In this document: positions 1-4,984 of the stretch, in pieces
Layout: the number at the start of each line of letters is the position of its first letter
How positions within the stretch are numbered: position 1 is the stretch's first letter
Origin: Gemmatimonadaceae bacterium
Lineage (GTDB): Bacteria; Gemmatimonadota; Gemmatimonadetes; Gemmatimonadales; Gemmatimonadaceae
Length of the DNA stretch: 6,864 nucleotides
Assembly: GCA_013813605.1 (NCBI GenBank)
Contig: JACCRL010000257.1
Location: forward strand, 1 to 6,864
Direction of reading: 5' to 3'
Made by a program: the position numbers and the translations under genes
The notes under the pieces: generated by a model
Told to the model about the DNA's origin: nothing
Database searches by the model: none
The model's input: the letters and a program-made list of their open reading frames with translations, nothing else

Positions 1-1388
1 AGGTGCCACTCATGGACGAGCTTGAAGTGGCCGCTGACATCGACATCCCGGCCCCGGTGGCTGACATCGAGGAGGATCCCGTTGCCGAGGGCATCGAGAT
101 CACGCCGCTCGAAGGTCTCGAGCCCACTGCCGACATGTCCATTCCGGCTTTCGCCGATTCTCTGCCTGGAGTCGAATCCGCACTCGAGGGGATCAGCTCA
201 GATGCCGACGAGTCGCTGACAATCGATCTTCCACTCGCCGCGGAGAACTACGACAAGCTCGTGTCAAACGTCGAAGACACCTCCGATCCTCTTGCCGGCC
301 TGTTAGTCCTCGAGGATGACCGAGCCGACAGGACGGTTGCTGCAACGGGTGGGCACGAAATTGACGAGCTGGAAATCCTTCCCGCCGCCCTGGATGCGGA
401 TCCGGATCCGGAGGCGGAGCCCAAGTCGGAGCCGGAGCCGGAGTTAGAGCCGGAGCCGGAGTTAGAGCCGGATCTGGTCGCCAGCTCGTGGCGCGGCGAC
501 GAGCCTGTCGTTGAATCCCTGGAGATTCCGCTCGCCGCCGAAACCGTGCAGGCCACCGATGCCGAGCCGATCATCGAACCCGCTGCGGAGGAGACCGAGC
601 CGGCAGGAGTCGAGTCGCTCACCGACGAGGGCCCCGGGCAGGTAGAGCTGGAATCGGCCAGCAACGAGGACACCGCGGTTGTGAGCGACGAGGTCGAGGA
701 CGACGTCATCAACGAAAGGGTTGCCCCGACGGCGCCCGATGAGCCTGAGCTGGACGATGTGCCCCCTCCCGCGCCTGTTACGGAGCCGCGTCGCAAGGAG
801 ACCGCTCCTGTCGCGCCTGTAACAACAAAGCAGAAGGCAGCGGCGGGTGGAGACGATGATTTCGTAGACCTCGCGGATTGGCTCCGCGAGGATACGGGAC
901 CGCGCTCGACGCGAATGATCGCCACGGACGAGAAGCGCGTCGGTGACGAGCAGGCGGACTTTGCCGACATGCTCGAGAAGTTCAAGGCTGGCGTCGCCGC
1001 CAACGTCGAGGACGAAGACTTCGACAGTCACTATGATCTGGGCGTCGCCTATCGGGAGATGGGGCTTCTCGATGAGGCCATCTCGGAGTTCCAGAAAGCA
1101 CTCCGCGGCTCCACCAATCGCATCCGTGCCTACGAGGCACTTGGTCAGTGCTTCATCGATCGCGAGGAGCACGAAGTCGCCGTCACGCTTCTCTCCCGCG
1201 GTCTGCGCGAGCCGGGGCTCGAGGACGAAGAGCTCATCGGAGTTCTCTACCTGCTCGGGTTCGCGTCCGAGGAAATGGGTCACGTGAAAGACGCCGCTTC
1301 CTACTACCAGCGCGTTTTCGCCATCGACATCGATTTCCGCGACGTGCGAAAGCGCCTCGGAAAGGCGAGCAAGGCTGCGTCAAGGTGA
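1..1388 (+). CDS. TPR-repeat protein with long acidic linker, 5'-partial
   Basis: An open frame enters from the window edge and ends at TGA 1386-1388 (461 residues counted from GTG at 3). Residues 1 to about 280 are low-complexity, rich in Glu, Asp, Pro, Ala and Val, and probably disordered. They include a Glu-Pro run at about 137-157. A conserved-looking bridge (DDFVDLADWLRED, 285-297, and DEQADFADMLEKFKAGV, 315-331) leads into TPR helices at about 340-370 (HYDLGVAYREMGLLDEAI), 374-402 and 409-442. TPRs are protein-protein interaction scaffolds; the partner is unknown. No signal peptide or membrane segment is visible in this part. The true start is uncertain. ATG at 12 has an AGGTG six bases upstream and could be a start, but a protein beginning in the middle of a disordered linker would be odd, and the other TPR protein in this window carries TPRs at its N-terminus, so I favour truncation by the window. 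It overlaps the next gene by 4 nt, suggesting co-translation. Confidence 0.85.
   Translation, partial: VPLMDELEVAADIDIPAPVADIEEDPVAEGIEITPLEGLEPTADMSIPAFADSLPGVESALEGISSDADESLTIDLPLAAENYDKLVSNVEDTSDPLAGLLVLEDDRADRTVAATGGHEIDELEILPAALDADPDPEAEPKSEPEPELEPEPELEPDLVASSWRGDEPVVESLEIPLAAETVQATDAEPIIEPAAEETEPAGVESLTDEGPGQVELESASNEDTAVVSDEVEDDVINERVAPTAPDEPELDDVPPPAPVTEPRRKETAPVAPVTTKQKAAAGGDDDFVDLADWLREDTGPRSTRMIATDEKRVGDEQADFADMLEKFKAGVAANVEDEDFDSHYDLGVAYREMGLLDEAISEFQKALRGSTNRIRAYEALGQCFIDREEHEVAVTLLSRGLREPGLEDEELIGVLYLLGFASEEMGHVKDAASYYQRVFAIDIDFRDVRKRLGKASKAASR
429..472 (+). repeat. 18-bp in-frame tandem repeat (about 2.4 copies)
   Basis: Two identical 18-bp units (GAGCCGGAGCCGGAGTTA, 429-446 and 447-464) are followed by a partial third unit. 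They encode the repeated hexapeptide EPEPEL in the disordered linker of the TPR protein. Because the unit is a multiple of three, changes in copy number would alter linker length without shifting the frame. Confidence 0.85.
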
Positions 1389-2410
1389 GAGCTGCGTCTG
1401 CTGACGCCTCCCGCACAATAAGCATCAACAAGTCCGTCTCCACTTCACTGCAGGAAATTCAGGCGCCCGTTCGCGAACGCCTCAGTGCGGTGTCTGCGGA
1501 AATGGCGGCTATTGTCAGCAGCGAGCTTCCGCTCGTCGGAACGGTGAGCTCGCATTTGCTCGCGATGCGCGGCAAGATGTTCCGCCCGACATTGCTGCTG
1601 CTTGCCAGCGAAACGGCTGGGACGCCGGAGCGGAAAGCAGTATCACTCGCGGCTTCGCTCGAGCTGATCCACCTTGCGACGCTCGTTCACGACGATGCCG
1701 TTGATCATTCCGTTCTGCGCCGCGGAATGCCAACCGTGAACTCGCTGTTCAGCCACCAGATCTCCGTGATCATGGGAGACTTTCTGTACGCGACCGCGCT
1801 CACGCACCTCGTTGAGCAGGGAGACATCGAGGCGCTCCGGGCGCTCACTCGTGCATCGACTGAGATGACGCTCGGCGAAATGCGGCAGCTCGGAGTGTCC
1901 GAGCCGCTTCGGTTCAGCGAAGCTGAATACTTCGACCTGATCCGCTCGAAGACTGCGTCACTGATGAGAACTGCCCTCGAGCTCGGCGCGCTATCCGGTG
2001 CACGCCAGTACATGGAGGCGCTCGGCAGATACGGAGAGAACCTTGGCATGGCTTTCCAGATCGTTGACGACCTGATCGATTATACCGAGCAGAAGGAAAC
2101 GACCGGGAAGCCCTCCGGGCTGGATCTGCGTGAGCATAAGGTCACGCTGCCTCTCATTTTCGCGCTTCGGGAGATGAGCCCCGCATCGAGCCGGGAGGTT
2201 ACGGCGCTGTTCGCGAACAACGACGCGAGCGACGAAAGTATCGCCCGCGTGGTTCGCATCGTCTCCGAGTGTGGTGGGTTCGAATACGCCCGCCAGCGCG
2301 GAGAGGAGTTTGCCGAACGTGCCAGTGAGGCCCTGCGGGATCTTCCCGACACGGTAGCGCGCCGCAGCCTCAACGCGTCAATTTCCTACGTCATGGAGCG
2401 ACACGCATAA
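1385..2410 (+). CDS. ispB: All-trans long-chain polyprenyl diphosphate synthase
   Basis: A 341-residue enzyme of the trans-isoprenyl diphosphate synthase family, which adds isopentenyl diphosphate units to an allylic primer to make quinone side chains or other long prenyl tails. Family landmarks are all visible: RGKMFRP at 62-68, first Asp-rich motif DDAVD at 103-107 within LIHLATLVHDD, GDFLYA at 131-136, SKT at 188-190, second Asp-rich motif DDLID at 228-232, and GKP...DLREHKVTLPLI at 241-258. The fifth residue before the first Asp-rich motif is Ala98, a small residue as in long-chain synthases rather than the bulky aromatic of short-chain enzymes. Exact chain length cannot be read from the sequence, so the symbol is a family-level label (hepT-like is the alternative). 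GTG at 1385 is chosen because it forms a GTGA overlap with the upstream stop and no earlier in-frame start lies close by; the Shine-Dalgarno is weak (AAGG at 1371), so translation may depend on coupling. The first helix (SLQEIQAPV) begins at residue 21. The stop overlaps the next start. Confidence 0.93.
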   Translation: MRAASADASRTISINKSVSTSLQEIQAPVRERLSAVSAEMAAIVSSELPLVGTVSSHLLAMRGKMFRPTLLLLASETAGTPERKAVSLAASLELIHLATLVHDDAVDHSVLRRGMPTVNSLFSHQISVIMGDFLYATALTHLVEQGDIEALRALTRASTEMTLGEMRQLGVSEPLRFSEAEYFDLIRSKTASLMRTALELGALSGARQYMEALGRYGENLGMAFQIVDDLIDYTEQKETTGKPSGLDLREHKVTLPLIFALREMSPASSREVTALFANNDASDESIARVVRIVSECGGFEYARQRGEEFAERASEALRDLPDTVARRSLNASISYVMERHA

Positions 2411-2697
2411 TGCCACCGTCCCGGGGACCCACCAGACACCGCGGAGTGCTGTTTCATTCGCTGGTGCTGGCAGCCGGATTCATCACCGGCGGCCTGCTTG
2501 CCCAGGTAGCACGCCGCTTTCTTCCTCCCGGAGCGGCAAAGGAGTTTTTCACCACCGGGGTCACGCCCGCGATCGGGCCGCTGCCGATCGACCTGATTAT
2601 ACTGAAGTTTGCGGTCGGTCCCGTTGCGCTCGATGTGTCACTGTTGAGCCTTCTTGGTGTACTGATTGCTTATCTGATCGCACGTTCGCTTTTCTAG
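2410..2697 (+). CDS. Small two-helix membrane protein, DUF4321-like
   Basis: A 95-residue hydrophobic protein with a basic N-terminus (RGPTRHRG), a first membrane segment at about 14-33 (Gly-rich, ITGGLLAQ), a middle region with a hydrophobic stretch IDLIILKFAVGPVALD at 60-75, and a second membrane segment at about 76-94. Length and layout fit the DUF4321 family of uncharacterised small membrane proteins; this is recognition from memory, not a search. The function is unknown. The ATG shares its A with the TAA stop of the polyprenyl synthase, and GGAG at 2395-2398 lies 11 nt upstream, so translation is probably coupled. Position between an isoprenoid synthase and tatA suggests a role in the membrane, but no specific function can be claimed. 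The family name is less certain than the gene itself. Confidence 0.8.
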   Translation: MPPSRGPTRHRGVLFHSLVLAAGFITGGLLAQVARRFLPPGAAKEFFTTGVTPAIGPLPIDLIILKFAVGPVALDVSLLSLLGVLIAYLIARSLF

Positions 2698-2700
2698 GAG
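2696..2700 (+). promoter_or_regulatory. Ribosome binding site of tatA, overlapping the upstream stop
   Basis: AGGAG sits 6 nt before the tatA ATG at 2707 and overlaps the TAG stop (2695-2697) of the small membrane protein. A ribosome finishing the upstream gene would cover or expose this site, so expression of the two proteins is probably linked. Confidence 0.8.
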
Positions 2701-2706
2701 ATAGAC

Positions 2707-2976
2707 ATGGGCAATCTGGGCCTGCCGGAAATTCTGATCATCATGGTGATCATCCTGCTGCTCTTCGGCGCCAAGCGCATACCGGAGATCGCGGGTTCGA
2801 TGGGGAAGGGTATCAAGGAGTTCAAGAAGAACATCAACGACGCGACCCGCCAGGTCGGCGGCGACTCCATGCCGAACGCCGAGCCGCGACTGACGGCTGC
2901 GGAGCTGGAGATGCAGCAGCAGCAGCGCGCGGCCGATGACGCCGAGCGGACGCCGCCGAAGCGACTACTGAACTGA
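2707..2976 (+). CDS. tatA: Twin-arginine translocase subunit TatA
   Basis: An 89-residue protein with the TatA/TatE layout: a short periplasmic-side N-terminus, a single membrane helix at about 6-20 (LPEILIIMVIILLLF), the Phe20-Gly21 hinge, an amphipathic helix starting near IPEIAGSMGKGIKEF (25-39), the FKK triplet at 39-41, and a polar Gln-rich tail containing a run of four Gln. TatA multimers form the pore or membrane-thinning patch through which folded twin-arginine substrates cross the cytoplasmic membrane, recruited by TatC. The short tail and the KGIKEFKK pattern favour TatA over TatB. Glu8 in the membrane helix is the residue TatB usually has there, so a dual TatA/B role is possible. 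No tatC or tatB is in the window. It is the last gene of the left operon, 9 nt after the small membrane protein. Its final 12 nt overlap the 3' end of the convergent ppiD-like gene. Confidence 0.95.
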   Translation: MGNLGLPEILIIMVIILLLFGAKRIPEIAGSMGKGIKEFKKNINDATRQVGGDSMPNAEPRLTAAELEMQQQQRAADDAERTPPKRLLN

Positions 2977-4794
2977 GCGCTGCGACGACGACTCGACGCT
3001 CTTGCGCCGGTCGTCGATCTTTGCCGCCTGCCGCAGGTTGCCGAGAAACTCCCTCACTCGCTGCTGTCTGAGCTGTTGAGTCTCGGCCTGACGCTGCGCG
3101 TCTTTCTGCGCATCGAAGGCAGCTCTTGATGCTGGAGTGCGCTCATCGACGCGCATGACAGCTACGCCACCAACGGTTTTCAGCGGTTCACTGACCTGGT
3201 CGAGCGGAAGCGAGAAGGACGCGCCGACGATTTCCGGAAGTCCCGTCAGCTCTGCCGCGCCGCTGACTCTACTGAACACCGCGGGCTTCACGACCTTCAT
3301 GCCCATCAGCTGCGACGCCGTTTCGAGAGTCCCGGCGGCTGCGACCTTGGCGAAGTTGTTTGCCGGCGTGATGAGCTGGTCAACCTTCTTTCTGCGCACG
3401 AGAAAGGTGCGGATGTCGCCCTTCGCCTGGTCGAGAGACAGGGCCCCGGCCGGCCGCAGCGAATCGAGACGCGCGATGTAGTATCCGTCTTCGGCGTCGA
3501 ACAACTCGCTCGTCTCGCCAGGACGCGCGCCCTTGAAGGCCCAGGGTCCGACACTGGGAATGAATTTGCCGCTGATCGTGACCGAGTTCCCCTCAATTGC
3601 TTCCGCGCGCAGGATCGGAAGGTTTAGCGTCCGCGCTGCCTCGTCGAACTTCCGCGGGTCCTCCGCCGACGCCGCGATGAGGGCGAGAGAGTCAGCCTTT
3701 CGATCAGTTCGCACGGCCGCGGAATCGCTCTGCTGGATGCGCAGCAGGATATGCCTCAGCGACAGGGTGTCTCCCTTTCGCTCGTCGAGCCTGATGATGT
3801 GGTAGCCAAACGGCGTCAGCACCGGGTCGGAGATCTGTCCGGGCGTGAGCGCGTACGCCGCCGCCTCGAACGCAGGAACGAAGCGCCCTCTCGGGCCCTT
3901 CCCGAGCGAGCCACCGTTGGCTGCGGAAACGGAATCGGCTGACTCGGCGCGCGCTACGTCCTCGAACTTCTCGCCGCCGAGAATCCGCGCCTTGAGCACG
4001 GCGGCAACGGAGCGGGTTGAGGCTGAGTCCGCCGGCCCGACGGTTCGCGGAATCGTGAGGATGGAAACTCGCGCCCGCCCTGGCCTGTCGAACTCCTTCT
4101 TGTGCGTGTCGTAGTAGGCGCGGATCTCGTCGTCGGTAACGCGCACCGCCGAATCGGGCACCCGGTCAGGAGAGAAAAGGACGAACGATATCCGCGCGCT
4201 GTCGCGGGCATCCTTGTAGCGGGTCCAGAGCTGCGCATCGCTCAGGTAGATGTCGGACACGACCTGGTCGAACAGCTTCTCCTTGGGAATCTCGTTGCGG
4301 TAATACTGTTCGAGCTGCATGAGCAGGCCTTCCTGCTTTGCCATCGGACTGGCCAGAAAGCGCTGGTATTTCTCGGGGTCGAAGCGGCCTTCGGTCTGCA
4401 GATCGGGCGCCTGCATGAGCTGCGGGGGCGGATTGAACTTTGCCGCGTCGAGGATTTCCTGGTCCGAGACCGTGATTCCGCGGCGCTTGTATTCCTGGCG
4501 CAGGAGGGCGTCGGCGACGAGCTGATCGAACGCCTCGTCCTGCAGCCGCTGGCGCTCGTCGAGCGTTATGCCGCGCCCTCCGCGCTGCGTTGCTTGCTGT
4601 TCCAGATTCTGGGTCGTCTGGTACCAGGTGGTGGCGAGTATGTCTTCACCGTTCACTTTCGCAACGGCAGTCGTCGGCGTGATCTGGCCCCTTGTCATGA
4701 GGCCGGAGGTTTCGAGCAGCAGAAAACCACCGACGAAGGCAACGACGATGAAGATCCAGATGTATTTTGCGGACGCCCGCATTGATGACAGCAA
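2965..4794 (-). CDS. ppiD: Membrane-anchored peptidyl-prolyl isomerase/foldase, PpiD/SurA type
   Basis: A 609-residue protein, close in length to E. coli PpiD. After a short basic N-terminus comes one membrane anchor at about 11-28 (YIWIFIVVAFVGGFLLLE), followed by a SurA/PpiD-like chaperone region at about 44-235 containing VAKVNGEDI and DEAFDQLVADALLRQEYKRRG. A parvulin (PPIC) domain spans about 241-337 with GGSLGKGPRGRFVPAFEAAA, PGQISDPVLTPFGYHIIRL as landmarks. A second, degenerate PPIC-like segment spans about 344-444, beginning LRHILLRI. The C-terminus is helical and rich in Gln and Arg. The family assists folding of exported proteins in the periplasm, near the Sec exit. The start is TTG at 4794: AGGAG on the minus strand lies 9 nt upstream of it, whereas the ATG at residue 5 (4782) would be 21 nt away. 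The first PPIC domain has Ser244 where HIL is usual, so isomerase activity is uncertain. It is transcribed alone, away from the second TPR gene and towards tatA. Confidence 0.92.
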   Translation of the reverse strand: MLSSMRASAKYIWIFIVVAFVGGFLLLETSGLMTRGQITPTTAVAKVNGEDILATTWYQTTQNLEQQATQRGGRGITLDERQRLQDEAFDQLVADALLRQEYKRRGITVSDQEILDAAKFNPPPQLMQAPDLQTEGRFDPEKYQRFLASPMAKQEGLLMQLEQYYRNEIPKEKLFDQVVSDIYLSDAQLWTRYKDARDSARISFVLFSPDRVPDSAVRVTDDEIRAYYDTHKKEFDRPGRARVSILTIPRTVGPADSASTRSVAAVLKARILGGEKFEDVARAESADSVSAANGGSLGKGPRGRFVPAFEAAAYALTPGQISDPVLTPFGYHIIRLDERKGDTLSLRHILLRIQQSDSAAVRTDRKADSLALIAASAEDPRKFDEAARTLNLPILRAEAIEGNSVTISGKFIPSVGPWAFKGARPGETSELFDAEDGYYIARLDSLRPAGALSLDQAKGDIRTFLVRRKKVDQLITPANNFAKVAAAGTLETASQLMGMKVVKPAVFSRVSGAAELTGLPEIVGASFSLPLDQVSEPLKTVGGVAVMRVDERTPASRAAFDAQKDAQRQAETQQLRQQRVREFLGNLRQAAKIDDRRKSVESSSQRSVQ

Positions 4795-4803
4795 GGGGTG
4801 CTA

Positions 4804-4808
4804 CTCCT
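4804..4808 (-). promoter_or_regulatory. Ribosome binding site that decides the TTG start of ppiD
   Basis: CTCCT on the plus strand reads AGGAG on the minus strand, 9 nt before TTG at 4794. It is the only strong Shine-Dalgarno near the gene start and is too far (21 nt) from the downstream ATG at 4782, so it favours initiation at TTG. Confidence 0.7.
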
Positions 4809-4849
4809 GACACGAAATGGCGCGAAATCGAAGCGCGATAGAATGGCGT

Positions 4850-4866
4850 ATAGCCTTGTAAGCTAT
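4850..4866. repeat. Short inverted repeat in the divergent intergenic region
   Basis: ATAGC (4850-4854) and GCTAT (4862-4866) are perfect 5-bp arms around a 7-bp centre. It lies 56 nt upstream of the ppiD start codon in the most AT-rich part of the intergenic region. It could be an operator for either divergent gene. Arms this short also occur by chance. No T-run follows, so it is not a terminator. Confidence 0.35.
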
Positions 4867-4907
4867 GAGTTTGGGTGACAGACACGCAAGTCGCGGCGCG
4901 AGTTCGA

Positions 4908-4937
4908 TTGACGCGCCTTCGCGCGGTGGGATATCTT
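4908..4937 (+). promoter_or_regulatory. Putative sigma-70-type promoter for the second TPR gene
   Basis: TTGACG (4908-4913) matches the -35 consensus at five of six positions. TATCTT (4932-4937), 18 bp downstream, matches the -10 consensus at four of six. Transcription would start near 4944, about 40 nt before the ATG at 4985. This is the best match I found in the 190-nt gap (4795-4984). The gap also holds the ppiD leader, but I see no equally good promoter on the minus strand. A 6-bp dyad (GGCGCG 4895-4900, CGCGCC 4912-4917) straddles the -35 element and could be an operator. Confidence 0.45.
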
Positions 4938-4974
4938 CACCGCCCGCACACGAGAACGCGCTACGGCGCTGAGC

Positions 4975-4979
4975 AGAGG
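4975..4979 (+). promoter_or_regulatory. Ribosome binding site of the second TPR gene
   Basis: AGAGG lies 5 nt before the ATG at 4985. An in-frame GTG at 4979 overlaps this site and is therefore an unlikely start, which supports the ATG. Confidence 0.7.
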
Positions 4980-4984
4980 TGAGG

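Noticed and set aside
429..472. Tandem repeats considered as a CRISPR array or mobile-element end
   Set aside because: The units are short, contiguous without spacers, in frame and encode linker peptide. There are no terminal inverted repeats and no transposase or cas gene.
462..1283. A 273-codon minus-strand open frame opposite the left TPR gene, and a second one at 248-1003
   Set aside because: Both are shadows of a real coding frame that encodes clear TPR helices. The 248-1003 product is a Ser/Gly/Ala low-complexity string, as expected from the antisense of an Asp/Glu/Pro linker.
2975..3001. Imperfect hairpin (GAGCG ... CGCTC) just after the tatA stop, considered as a terminator
   Set aside because: The perfect stem is only 5 bp, the loop is long, and no T-run follows on either strand. 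It also lies inside the ppiD-like coding sequence.
4102..4785. A 227-codon plus-strand open frame inside the ppiD-like gene
   Set aside because: It runs antisense to the membrane anchor and chaperone region of a recognisable protein family and shows no domain of its own.
4835..4890. Possible minus-strand promoter for ppiD (for example TATACG on the minus strand as a -10)
   Set aside because: No acceptable -35 element lies 16-18 bp upstream of any candidate -10, so I could not support a specific site.
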